Assembly (NCBI GenBank): GCA_900167925.1
Contig: FUZM01000003.1
Coordinates: forward strand, 124,001-188,000
DNA length: 64,000 nucleotides
DNA from: Bacteroidales bacterium WCE2008
GTDB taxonomy: Bacteria; Bacteroidota; Bacteroidia; Bacteroidales; UBA932
Direction of reading: 5' to 3'
Shown: positions 54,587-62,608 of the stretch, piece by piece
How the letters are laid out: every line of letters begins with the position of its first letter
How positions within the stretch are numbered: the first letter of the stretch is position 1
The notes under the pieces: generated by a model
What the model was told of the DNA's origin: nothing
Databases searched by the model: none
Seen by the model: only the letters and a program-made list of their open reading frames with translations
Position numbers and translations under genes: made by a program

Positions 54587-55159
54587 ATGGACGAACTTTT
54601 ACGTGCCGTTTTGATCGGCATCTCGCTCTGCGCGGACAGTTTCGCAGTTTCGCTCTGCTCGAGCACCGCGTCAGGAAGAATAGACGACAAAAGACTAATC
54701 TGGATTACACTCATATTTTCGACAATACAGGCAGCCTTCTTCGCAGCGGGCTGGGGTGTTGCCCACTATTTCAGCGTATTCATCTCGACCAAGATATCCA
54801 ACTTCGAGCTTATCGCCCACATCGCAGGCTTCGTGCTTCTGCTTTATGTTTCCGTCTCGATGTTCCTCGAGGCCGTCCGCAAGGAGGAGAACTGCCTGAG
54901 GATGGATAGCATCAAGTTCATGTTCATTGGCGCGATCGCCACGAGCATCGATGCATTCGCGACAGGAGCCTCGATGGGAATGGATTTCCTTGACTGGCCC
55001 GGCGCCCGCTCGACCATCATCTCGGTCTTCACCTTCACGGCGATCTCGGTTCTCCTCGGCCTGAACATGGGAGGAGCTCTCGGTTCGAAGTTCGGCCGTC
55101 CGGCCCAGATCGCGGGCAGTATTATACTTCTGATGATCGGAATAAATATTCTGCTTTAG
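54587..55159 (+). CDS. mntP: manganese efflux pump MntP
   Basis: A 190-residue membrane protein with six hydrophobic segments and the two-fold repeat of MntP: SLCADSFAVSLCSS in the first half and IATSIDAFATGASMG in the second, with the conserved aspartates that bind the ion. It exports Mn2+. No manganese riboswitch is evident in the short 24-bp leader. Own promoter; tRNA-Gly follows. Confidence 0.93.
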   Translation: MDELLRAVLIGISLCADSFAVSLCSSTASGRIDDKRLIWITLIFSTIQAAFFAAGWGVAHYFSVFISTKISNFELIAHIAGFVLLLYVSVSMFLEAVRKEENCLRMDSIKFMFIGAIATSIDAFATGASMGMDFLDWPGARSTIISVFTFTAISVLLGLNMGGALGSKFGRPAQIAGSIILLMIGINILL

Positions 55160-55161
55160 TA

Positions 55162-55192
55162 TTTTTCCTTCTGCAAAGTTTTTCTATCTTTG
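55162..55192 (+). promoter_or_regulatory. promoter of tRNA-Gly
   Basis: TTTT (55162-55165), 19-bp spacer, TATCTTTG (55185-55192), just ahead of the tRNA at 55203. Confidence 0.5.
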
Positions 55193-55202
55193 CATACCAA
55201 TC

Positions 55203-55275
55203 GCGGAATTAGCTCAGTTGGTAGAGCGGCGGCTTCCCAAGCCGCAGGTCACGAGTTCGAACCTCGCATTCCGCT
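55203..55275 (+). tRNA. tRNA-Gly(CCC)
   Basis: A 73-nt cloverleaf: acceptor GCGGAAT/ATTCCGC, D stem GCTC/GAGC, anticodon stem GCGGC/GCCGC around TTCCCAA (anticodon CCC, reads GGG), T arm ACGAG-TTCGAAC-CTCGC with an A-C mismatch at its first pair, discriminator T. CCA is not encoded. Confidence 0.93.
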
Positions 55276-55353
55276 CAAAGTTTGCACGAAAATTTAAACG
55301 CGTTTTTTAATCTGAAATCCGCAAACCCATGCGATATTTCGGAAAAAACGCAT

Positions 55354-56394
55354 ATGAAGACAAACTCATTTTTCGCCGCGGCCGCACTTCTCGCCGCAAT
55401 CTCATGTTCAGGATTTTTCAATAATGACGAGGGCCAAGGTTCTCTTGTCATCCACTTCTCCCGTCCGGACGCCGCAACCAGGGCTTCGGCCGAGGTCCCG
55501 GACTCCAGCACCTTCCTTCTCCGCGTCGTCAGCGACGGCGGCAACGTCATCTACGACGGCACTTTCGGAAACATGCCGGAGACTCTGACTGTCGATGCAG
55601 GCACATACACAATCTCCGCCCGTTCGGCCGAGTTCACCAGCCCGAAGTTCGACGCCCCGCAATACGGAGACACCCAGTCCGTCGAGGTCAACTCCGGCGC
55701 CACGGTCAATGTCGAGCTGAAGTGCCGCCAGACCAACGCCGGCATACGGCTCCGCATCGCCCCGGAATTCCTGACGTCATACCCGCAGGGGGTCATGTTC
55801 GTCCAGTCCGAGGATGGCAGGCTCATGTACAGTTACTCGGAGAAGCGGATTGCCTACTTCAACCCCGGCGAGGTTTCGGTCGTCCTCAACGACGCCGGCA
55901 CGGACCACCTGCTTTTCACCCGGGTCCTCGAGAGCCGTGAGATTCTCGACGTATCGATCTCCGCCCCGACTGTCAGCTCGTCCGGCAACATAAAAGTCAG
56001 CATAGATACTACAAGATCATGGATCAACGAGGAGTTCACGATCGGCTCGGGGGATGACCATGGACGCGACCTCAGCGGGGCTCTCAGCGTCTCGGAGGCC
56101 CGAGGCCTGCTCGGCGCCACCGGCGTCTGGGTCTATGGGTACGTCATAGGCAGCGCCAGCCCGTTCCAGAAGGACTCGGTCTCCCCTACCAACCTGGCGA
56201 TCGCCGGCAAGACAGCCGTCACCTCGAAGGACGCCTGCATGTCCGTCGAACTGAAGAAAGGCGCGATGCGCGACGCCCTCAATGTCCATGACAACCCCGC
56301 CAACCTCGGCCACAAGCTCTTCGTCAAAGGCGACATCGTCAAATACTACTCCATCCCCGGCGTCAAGAACATCACCGACTACGTACTGCAATAA
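55354..56394 (+). CDS. DUF4493-type lipoprotein
   Basis: Start at 55354 gives a 346-residue lipoprotein (lipobox AISC, Cys18); the open frame upstream would begin just after the tRNA and lacks a signal. Residues about 28-240 look like DUF4493 (GSLVIHFSRPDA, FLLRVVSDGGNVIYDGTF, Ig-like strands). Residues about 255-346, from GVWVYGYVIG, look like a small OB-like domain (DUF6359-type). Found in surface proteins of Bacteroidota; function unknown. The antitoxin promoter overlaps its stop. Confidence 0.75.
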   Translation: MKTNSFFAAAALLAAISCSGFFNNDEGQGSLVIHFSRPDAATRASAEVPDSSTFLLRVVSDGGNVIYDGTFGNMPETLTVDAGTYTISARSAEFTSPKFDAPQYGDTQSVEVNSGATVNVELKCRQTNAGIRLRIAPEFLTSYPQGVMFVQSEDGRLMYSYSEKRIAYFNPGEVSVVLNDAGTDHLLFTRVLESREILDVSISAPTVSSSGNIKVSIDTTRSWINEEFTIGSGDDHGRDLSGALSVSEARGLLGATGVWVYGYVIGSASPFQKDSVSPTNLAIAGKTAVTSKDACMSVELKKGAMRDALNVHDNPANLGHKLFVKGDIVKYYSIPGVKNITDYVLQ

Positions 56395-56396
56395 AT

Positions 56397-56427
56397 TTTG
56401 AATTGTTATATAAATGTTATATATTTG
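56397..56427 (+). promoter_or_regulatory. promoter of the toxin-antitoxin pair
   Basis: TTTG (56397-56400), 19-bp spacer, TATATTTG (56420-56427). A near-perfect -33/-7 match, overlapped by 11-bp direct repeats. Confidence 0.6.
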
Positions 56428-56436
56428 CTATATATA
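56404..56436 (+). repeat. three 11-bp direct repeats over the TA promoter
   Basis: Units start at 56404, 56415 and 56426 with shared core TG(T/C)TATATA. The 11-bp period matches one DNA turn, as for cooperative binding by an antitoxin on one DNA face. A CATATATG palindrome overlaps the start codon. Confidence 0.6.
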
Positions 56437-56447
56437 ATTTAACATAT

Positions 56448-56702
56448 ATGAACAATACATCTACTATTTCGGGAAAAGTTCAGACCGCGTTCCGTCTTGA
56501 CACAGAGCTTTTGAGAAGACTAAAGGCTCGTGCAAAAAAAGAAAACCGCAGTCTGAACAATTACGTCGAGACCGTCCTCATGGACATCGTCTATGACGAA
56601 CCGAACGAAGAGACCCTTGAGGCTCTCCGCGAAGTCCGCAGCGGCAAGCGCCTCGAGACCCTCGATCCCGACCATCTTAAAGATATTGTAGACAAATTGT
56701 AG
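56448..56702 (+). CDS. antitoxin of a type II toxin-antitoxin pair
   Basis: Start at 56448 gives 84 residues. VQTAFRLDTELLRRLKARAKKENRSLNNYVETVLM has the strand-helix-helix shape of ribbon-helix-helix proteins (about 10-45); the acidic C-terminal half would wrap the toxin. The toxin gene follows with one base between. Expected to repress its own promoter at the 11-bp repeats. No specific named family is recognised beyond the DinJ/RHH-like type. Confidence 0.8.
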   Translation: MNNTSTISGKVQTAFRLDTELLRRLKARAKKENRSLNNYVETVLMDIVYDEPNEETLEALREVRSGKRLETLDPDHLKDIVDKL

Positions 56703-56703
56703 T

Positions 56704-56976
56704 ATGTGGGAGATACGATATTCCTCAAAATTCAAGAAAGACCTGAAGAGATATCGGAACCAACCTCAGAAAATAGAAAAACTGGAAATCGTCCTGAAAG
56801 ATTTAAGGGATACAGGTACCGTCCAGGCAGCTTATAGACCACATATGCTGGCAGGCAATTATATAGGATGCATGGAATGCCATATCGAGGGAGATTTTCT
56901 GCTTATATGGATAGACGAACAAGAACACACGATATCGTTGGTCCGTCTGGGATCGCATTCCGAACTTTTCAAATAA
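56704..56976 (+). CDS. YafQ-family mRNA endonuclease toxin
   Basis: A 90-residue RelE-superfamily toxin. The catalytic set of YafQ is visible as His47, His60, Asp64, His85 and Phe89 (HMLAGNYIG, ECHIEGDFLLIW, RLGSHSELF); the Trp that follows the Asp in E. coli YafQ is Phe65 here. It would cleave mRNA on the ribosome. One base after the antitoxin stop. The repeat region starts 57 bp downstream. Confidence 0.9.
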   Translation: MWEIRYSSKFKKDLKRYRNQPQKIEKLEIVLKDLRDTGTVQAAYRPHMLAGNYIGCMECHIEGDFLLIWIDEQEHTISLVRLGSHSELFK

Positions 56977-57033
56977 ATAATTCTATTTGTAATAATCTAA
57001 TCCGGCGACATTCTCTCGTCGGATTATTTTTGT

Positions 57034-57270
57034 CCGCTGAGGGGGCAAGGGAGTGCCTCAGAACACGATGCAGGCCATATCGCTGCACCCTCAACCACTG
57101 TTTTCGGCCGCTGAGGGGGCAAGGAAATGCCACAGAACACACTGCAGGCCACATCACTGCACCCTCAACCACTGTTTTCGGCTGCTGAGGGGGCAAGGAA
57201 GTGCAACAGAACGCACTCCAAGCCATATCGCTGCACCCTCAACTACTGTATTCGGCAGCTAAGGATGAGG
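57034..57270. repeat. three 74-bp tandem repeats plus a partial fourth
   Basis: Units at 57034-57107, 57108-57181 and 57182-57255, each beginning (C/T)(C)GCTGAGGGGGCAAGG-like and ending TGTTTTCGG or TGTATTCGG; a 15-bp partial unit ends at 57270. Identity between units is high with scattered substitutions. The period is not a multiple of three, so it is unlikely to code. It lies in the 532-bp convergent gap (56977-57508) between the toxin and the UvrD gene. No spacers, so not CRISPR. Confidence 0.85.
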
Positions 57271-57278
57271 TATAGGTG

Positions 57279-57431
57279 CAAAAAGTAGTTGGTGAGTCAA
57301 ATGGGAAATTTTTGATTTAAAAACTACACTTTTTCATGGCTAAAATTTGGCGAGAAATATAAAAAATTTACGGGGGTCCGCATCACTGCGAACGCCCCGC
57401 TACTTAACCTAAACTTAAACTATGAAAAACT
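57279..57431 (-). ncRNA. candidate structured RNA in the toxin-uvrD gap
   Basis: A strong minus-strand promoter (57438-57468) faces into sequence with no supported gene. In the transcript, TTTTTCAT near the 5' end pairs with ATGAAAAA about 90 nt later (57422-57429 with 57330-57337), enclosing a GC-rich hairpin (57371-57399: CGGGG/CCCCG with inner CGCA/TGCG). A later A/T-rich imperfect stem (57280-57290 with 57322-57334) ending in T-run could stop transcription near 57279. The extent is inferred. On the plus strand there is only a 13-codon frame (57422). Confidence 0.4.
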
Positions 57432-57437
57432 TCGTGG

Positions 57438-57468
57438 CAAAGATAAAAATTATTTCTCAATAATCAAA
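57438..57468 (-). promoter_or_regulatory. orphan minus-strand promoter
   Basis: On the minus strand: TTTG (57465-57468), 19-bp spacer, TATCTTTG (57438-57445). It is a perfect match yet no recognisable gene follows; uvrD ends just upstream at 57509 and reads in the same direction. Confidence 0.55.
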
Positions 57469-57508
57469 TCTTTTCCACGAATAATCGACTATTTCTTACC
57501 CCGATAAA

Positions 57509-59983
57509 CTATATCGTCCTGATTTTCGCGTATTTAAGAAGAAGAATTTTTTCTCCGTAATCATCGAAGCGGATTTTCGCCTTGAGGTCGGCAGCAGGGC
57601 CGGAAATCTCAAGTATCTTCCCGAAGCCGAATTTATTATGCTCGATACGCATTCCCTCTTTCAGCTGGAGCACCGGAGTAGGTACGAAGTTCGGATCCTC
57701 CTTCCTTGGAGCCGGCGCAGAAGCGGAGCGGACCGGCTTCAGATTGGACGGCACATGAACCGGCTCTGGCTTGGAAATCGGTCTCTGGTACTGCACGCCC
57801 GACGGGCCGGAAAACCGCCTTCCCGAAGGCCCGGAGAACTGACCTCCCGACGACTGCCGTCCGGCCCCATACTGAGGAGCCATTCCCCTGGCAGACATTC
57901 CCGAGACACCGAACGGCACCTCGACCTCCCGGCGCAGTGGATTCTCGATATACTTCGGATCGATCTCCCGGATGAACCGGCTCGGACTGTTGGACTCATG
58001 TTTTCCGTTCCTCATGCGCGTCTGCGCAAACGAGAACTGCACCGCCACTTTGGCCCTGGTCATGGCAACGTAGAACAGCCGCCTTTCCTCCTCGATGTCC
58101 TGCGGCGACGCCAGCATTCCTCCCGACGGGAAAAGATTCTCCTCCATTCCGGCCACGAAAACATAAGGGAACTCCAGTCCCTTGGCCGAATGCACCGTCA
58201 TCAAGGCAATCTTATTGTTGGAATCTTCGTCATCGCCCATGTCAACGGCACTCAGAAGAGAGATATCCTCCAGGAATCCGCCAAGAGTCTCGACCGGGAA
58301 ATCCGACTCCGGAATCTCCGAAGCATCGGATACCGTACCCTCGGTCATAAGCTCCTCCACGAACTCGTTATGCTTATCCTCGACATAGCCCTTGACACTG
58401 TTGACGAGTTCCTCTATGTTCGAAGCCCTGGACTGGCTCTCGATAGAATTATCCTCCTTGAAGAAACGGTAGAGTCCGGCAGCGTCGGAAAGCTCCGAAG
58501 CAATTTTATATGCATCCTCGCCGGCGCAGCGTTCATTGAATCTTGCGATCATGTCGCAGAACTGGCGGATCTTGACTATCGCGGCATTCCTGAGCCCATT
58601 GGCCTCCAGAACCTGATTCTCCAGATATGTAGCTTTCAGCAGCGAACAGCCGGCTGCCTTCGCGGCCTGGGAAAGCGCCTCTACCGAAGTGTCGCCGATC
58701 CCTCGGGCCGGCGTATTTATGACCCTGCGGAAAGACTCGTCGTCGTTGACGTTGACGACCAGCTTGAAGTAAGCCATCATGTCCTTGACCTCGGCCCGGT
58801 CGAAGAAGGAGTTGCCGGAGTATATTATGTACGGGAGATTCCTCTTGCGGAGGGCCTCCTCGAGAGCGCGGGACTGAGAGTTGGTGCGGTAGAGTATCGC
58901 GAAATCCTGGTACTCGCAGTGGCGCTCCTGCATTGTGGATATGATCGACGAAGCTATGAGCATAGCCTCTTCCTGTTCGGTGTAGGCCTGGATCAGCCTT
59001 ATCTTGTCGCCCGGATCCCCTTTGGAGAAGCAGTTCTTCGGGATTCGGCCCTCATTCCTGGAAATCAGGGTGTTGGCCGCCTCGACGATAGTCTGCGTCG
59101 AACGATAGTTCTGCTCCAGACGGAAGATCTGGCTCTGCGGGTAATCCTTGCGGAAGTTCAGTATGTTCTCGATCTTGGCGCCGCGGAAGGCGTAGATCGA
59201 CTGTGAATCGTCGCCCACGACGCAGAGATTCTTGTGGACCTCGCTCAGTTTCTTCAGGATCAGATACTGGGAGAAGTTGGTATCCTGGTACTCGTCGACC
59301 ATGATATAGTCGAACCGGCTGCGGATCGACTCCAGAGCCTCCGGACAGTCGCGCAGCAGTATGTTCATGTTCAACAGAATATCGTCGAAGTCCATGACCC
59401 CGGCGGCGCGCATCATCCCCTGGTAGCGCATGTAGATGTCGCAGATGCGGGGTTTCTTAGCGTGGGCGTCGTTGGTCTTGGCGGCCGTGTCACCCATGTA
59501 GCGCTCGGCCGTCACCAGATTGTTCTTGGCCATCGATATTCTGGCGAGCACGTCCTTCGGCTTGTAGACCTTGTCGTCGAGGCCGAGTTCCTTGATGCAG
59601 CGCTTGATGGCGCTGGTCGAGTCGCCCGTGTCATAGATGGTAAACGCCGACGGATAGCCGATGCGGTCGGCGAACTCGCGGAGGAAGCGGATGAATACCG
59701 AGTGGAAAGTCCCCATGTAAAGCCTGCGGGCCTTTCTCTCCCCCACCATCACCGCAATTCTTTCTTTCATCTCGCCGGCGGCCTTCTTCGTGAAGGTAAG
59801 CGCCAGTATCCGGGACGGATCTTCTCCGCCGGACAATATGTAAGCTATTCTGCTTGTGAGTACTCTTGTCTTTCCCGACCCCGCACCGGCGACTATGAGC
59901 ACCGGTCCTTCCGTGCAGCTGACAGCCTGCCTCTGCTGACTGTCAAGCCCCTCAAGAATCTTATTGTCTTTATTCTCCATCAT
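57509..59983 (-). CDS. UvrD/PcrA-type DNA helicase
   Basis: An 824-residue superfamily 1A helicase. Motif I GAGSGKT, LTFTKKAAGEM, motif II VDEYQDTN, motif III GDDSQSIYAFRGA, motif IV EQNYRSTQ, motif V TVHSAKGLEFPYVFVAG and motif VI YVAMTRAKV are intact. The C-terminal tail (from about 690) is Gly/Pro/Arg-rich and ends in a PcrA-type Tudor-like segment (MRIEHNKFGFGKILEI). Expected in nucleotide-excision and mismatch repair. This is the longer of two UvrD-type helicases in the window. Two ATGs in a row at the start are equivalent. Confidence 0.95.
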   Translation of the reverse strand: MMENKDNKILEGLDSQQRQAVSCTEGPVLIVAGAGSGKTRVLTSRIAYILSGGEDPSRILALTFTKKAAGEMKERIAVMVGERKARRLYMGTFHSVFIRFLREFADRIGYPSAFTIYDTGDSTSAIKRCIKELGLDDKVYKPKDVLARISMAKNNLVTAERYMGDTAAKTNDAHAKKPRICDIYMRYQGMMRAAGVMDFDDILLNMNILLRDCPEALESIRSRFDYIMVDEYQDTNFSQYLILKKLSEVHKNLCVVGDDSQSIYAFRGAKIENILNFRKDYPQSQIFRLEQNYRSTQTIVEAANTLISRNEGRIPKNCFSKGDPGDKIRLIQAYTEQEEAMLIASSIISTMQERHCEYQDFAILYRTNSQSRALEEALRKRNLPYIIYSGNSFFDRAEVKDMMAYFKLVVNVNDDESFRRVINTPARGIGDTSVEALSQAAKAAGCSLLKATYLENQVLEANGLRNAAIVKIRQFCDMIARFNERCAGEDAYKIASELSDAAGLYRFFKEDNSIESQSRASNIEELVNSVKGYVEDKHNEFVEELMTEGTVSDASEIPESDFPVETLGGFLEDISLLSAVDMGDDEDSNNKIALMTVHSAKGLEFPYVFVAGMEENLFPSGGMLASPQDIEEERRLFYVAMTRAKVAVQFSFAQTRMRNGKHESNSPSRFIREIDPKYIENPLRREVEVPFGVSGMSARGMAPQYGAGRQSSGGQFSGPSGRRFSGPSGVQYQRPISKPEPVHVPSNLKPVRSASAPAPRKEDPNFVPTPVLQLKEGMRIEHNKFGFGKILEISGPAADLKAKIRFDDYGEKILLLKYAKIRTI

Positions 59984-60097
59984 AATGTCATCTTTGGCAG
60001 TAATCTGCTGTGAATTTGACGCGAAATTAAGAAAAAATGAGTAAATTCGCGGCGTGTTTTTTGGAAATACCGAACAATTTATTTTATCATAACAATA

Positions 60098-61456
60098 ATG
60101 TCAAACAACATCAACTTGAAACGCGGACTGAATATCCCAATTTCCGGAGAAGCAGTCCTGAAAACCGGGAAGACGATTGTACCAGACGTTATCGCAGTGA
60201 AACCTTCTGATTTCAAGGGTCTTGTACCGAGACTTCTTGTAAGGGAGGGCGATAAGGTATTGGCAGGATCGCCGATTCTGGCTGACAAGCAGTCTGCTGA
60301 CATACTCGTCACATCGCCCGTGAGCGGTAGTGTGGCAGAGATCGTCAGAGGCGAAAAGAGAAAGTTGCTTGAAGTCCGCATCAAGGCGGAAGGAACTCAG
60401 GAATTTGTTGATTTCGGCGTACAGAAAGCCAGCTCGATGAGCGCTGACGAGGTCAAGGCCCTTCTTCTGAAGAGCGGTCTCTGGGTAGCTCTCAAGCAGA
60501 GGCCTTATGGAATTATCGCTGATCCGCAGATCCAGCCTAAGGCAATTTTCGTTTCATCATTCTCAACCGCACCGCTTGCCGCCGACACGGATTACACTCT
60601 CCGTGACGAGCTTCTTAACGTTCAGGCAGGCGTAGATGCTCTCTCCAGACTTACCACTGGCGGAATCCATTTCTGCATCAATGGCAAGACCTCTTCCAGC
60701 TCTCCTTTCCATAAGGTCGAGCATGTCCAGATCCACGAAGTTACCGGTAAGCATCCTGCAGGCAATGTAGGTGTGCAGATCGCAAACATCGATCCGATCA
60801 AAAAGGGAGAGACCGTCTGGACTGTTTCCATTCTGCTTCTCGCCGCTATCGGACGTCTTCTCAACACAGGTAAGGTTGACCTCAGGAGAAAGGTGGCTGT
60901 CACCGGTCCTAAGGCTGTCAACCCTTGCTATGTTGACGCGCTCCCGGGAATAGCAATGAAAGAACTTAAGGAATTCTACGACAATGCAGCCGGCGACATC
61001 CGCTTCGTAAGCGGCGACGTGCTCTCCGGCACAAGCGTAGGCGAAAACGGTTATCTCGGCTTCTTCGACGATCAGGTCACCCTGCTCCATGAAGGTACCG
61101 AGAGAGAGATTCTCGGATGGGCAAAGCCATTCAGATTCAACCAGTTCAGCTCAAGCCGCTCGTATTTCTCATGGCTTCTGCCAAAGAAGAAATACGACAT
61201 GGACACCAACCTCCACGGCGGTCCTCGCGCTTTCGTAGTATCGGACGTCTACAGCAAAGTGCTTCCGATTGACATCTATCCTGTCTATCTCGCCAAGGCT
61301 TGCCTTGCAGGCGATATCGACAACATGGAGAAATTCGGAATCTACGAAGTCCTTCCTGAGGACCTCGCTCTCTGCGAATATGTAGACCCTTCAAAGAACA
61401 ATATCCAGGAAATCATCAGCAACGGTATCAATCTGATGATCAAGGAAATGGCATAA
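60098..61456 (+). CDS. nqrA: Na+-translocating NADH:quinone reductase subunit A
   Basis: A 452-residue NqrA, the cytosolic quinone-site subunit of the sodium-pumping complex. LKRGLNIPISGEA at the N-terminus and the KPSDFKGLVPRLLVREGDKV segment match the family. It starts the operon nqrA-B-C-D; nqrB is 12 bp downstream. No strong promoter was found ahead of it; TAAATTCG at 60042-60049 is a weak -7 candidate. The gap from uvrD is 114 bp. Confidence 0.96.
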   Translation: MSNNINLKRGLNIPISGEAVLKTGKTIVPDVIAVKPSDFKGLVPRLLVREGDKVLAGSPILADKQSADILVTSPVSGSVAEIVRGEKRKLLEVRIKAEGTQEFVDFGVQKASSMSADEVKALLLKSGLWVALKQRPYGIIADPQIQPKAIFVSSFSTAPLAADTDYTLRDELLNVQAGVDALSRLTTGGIHFCINGKTSSSSPFHKVEHVQIHEVTGKHPAGNVGVQIANIDPIKKGETVWTVSILLLAAIGRLLNTGKVDLRRKVAVTGPKAVNPCYVDALPGIAMKELKEFYDNAAGDIRFVSGDVLSGTSVGENGYLGFFDDQVTLLHEGTEREILGWAKPFRFNQFSSSRSYFSWLLPKKKYDMDTNLHGGPRAFVVSDVYSKVLPIDIYPVYLAKACLAGDIDNMEKFGIYEVLPEDLALCEYVDPSKNNIQEIISNGINLMIKEMA

Positions 61457-61468
61457 GGAGTACAAGTT

Positions 61469-62596
61469 ATGGAAGAAAAAAAGAACAAATTCGCATTCCT
61501 TCATTCGACTATCGACGCCTTTGACACCTTCCTTCGTGTCCCTGGTACTGTCACAAAGAGCGGCTCCCATGTCAGGGACGCTGTCGATCTGAAGAGAGTA
61601 ATGATATTAGTAGTGGTAGCCCTTGTTCCTGCAGCCCTTTTCGGAATGTGGAACGTAGGATACCAGCATAACCTCGCGACTGGAGTAGACGCAGGCCTCT
61701 GGGCAACCTTCTTCTATGGTTTCCTCAAAGTCCTCCCTCTCTTCGTCGTTTCTTACGGTGTCGGACTTTTCATTGAGTTCGCAGGAGCCCAGATCAAGGG
61801 TGAAGAAGTCAACGAGGGTTACCTCGTTTCCGGCTTCCTTATCCCGCTTATCGTCCCTGTTGACGTTCCGCTCTGGATGCTCGCAATCGCTGTCGCATTC
61901 GCAGTACTTTTCGGAAAAGAAGTATTCGGCGGTACCGGAATGAACTTCCTCAACCCGGCCCTTCTCGCCCGTGCCTTCCTCTTCTTCTCTTATCCGACCA
62001 AGATGTCGGGATCGGAAGTATGGATCGCCATGCGCAAGGGAGAGGCTCTTGTCGACGGAGCTACCGGCGCTACCCCGCTTTCCTTCACCGCTGACGGAAT
62101 CGACGGTCTTACCAACGCCGGAGCCCAGTATGGCACAAGTTTCATGGACCTTTTCATCGGAACCGTTCCAGGTTCAGTCGGTGAGACCTCCATCATCGCC
62201 ATCCTCCTCGGCGCAGCCATCCTCCTCTGGACAGGAGTCGCAAGCTGGAAGATCATGTGCTCTTCAGTCATCGGCGCCCTCTTCGTAGGCTGGCTCGCAA
62301 ACGTGCTCGGCGCTACCACAATCCCTGCATACTATCAGCTCGTCCTCGGAGGCTTCGCCTTCGGTACGGTCTTCATGGCTACAGACCCTGTAACTTCAGC
62401 CCAGACCGAGTGCGGCAAGTGGATCTACGGATTCTTTGTCGGCGCTCTCTGCGTCGTAGTAAGGCTCTTCAACCCTGGTTATGCAGAGGGTATGATGCTC
62501 GCTATCCTGCTCATGAACACCTTCGCACCGCTGATCGACTACTGTGTGACCACATCATCGATCAACAGAAGGGCGAAAAGATTCAAAACCGCATAA
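61469..62596 (+). CDS. nqrB: Na+-translocating NADH:quinone reductase subunit B
   Basis: A 375-residue integral membrane subunit with about nine to ten hydrophobic segments. The FMN is bound covalently to Thr in the motif TGATPLSF (about residue 190). GTGMNFLNPALLARAF is a further NqrB signature. Twelve bp after nqrA and 12 bp before nqrC. Confidence 0.97.
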   Translation: MEEKKNKFAFLHSTIDAFDTFLRVPGTVTKSGSHVRDAVDLKRVMILVVVALVPAALFGMWNVGYQHNLATGVDAGLWATFFYGFLKVLPLFVVSYGVGLFIEFAGAQIKGEEVNEGYLVSGFLIPLIVPVDVPLWMLAIAVAFAVLFGKEVFGGTGMNFLNPALLARAFLFFSYPTKMSGSEVWIAMRKGEALVDGATGATPLSFTADGIDGLTNAGAQYGTSFMDLFIGTVPGSVGETSIIAILLGAAILLWTGVASWKIMCSSVIGALFVGWLANVLGATTIPAYYQLVLGGFAFGTVFMATDPVTSAQTECGKWIYGFFVGALCVVVRLFNPGYAEGMMLAILLMNTFAPLIDYCVTTSSINRRAKRFKTA

Positions 62597-62608
62597 ACAA
62601 GAATTGCT

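Noticed and set aside
54587..55159. Manganese riboswitch ahead of mntP
   Set aside because: The leader between the promoter and the ATG is about 20 nt, too short for one.
56969..57226. 85-codon minus-strand frame through the 74-bp repeats
   Set aside because: The repeat period is not a multiple of three, so each copy is read in a different frame; no start signal of its own was found close by.
57034..57270. CRISPR array
   Set aside because: Units are directly adjacent with no unique spacers, and no cas genes are present.
57638..59206. 522-residue plus-strand frame opposite uvrD
   Set aside because: Arg/Leu-rich antisense of a helicase with intact motifs.
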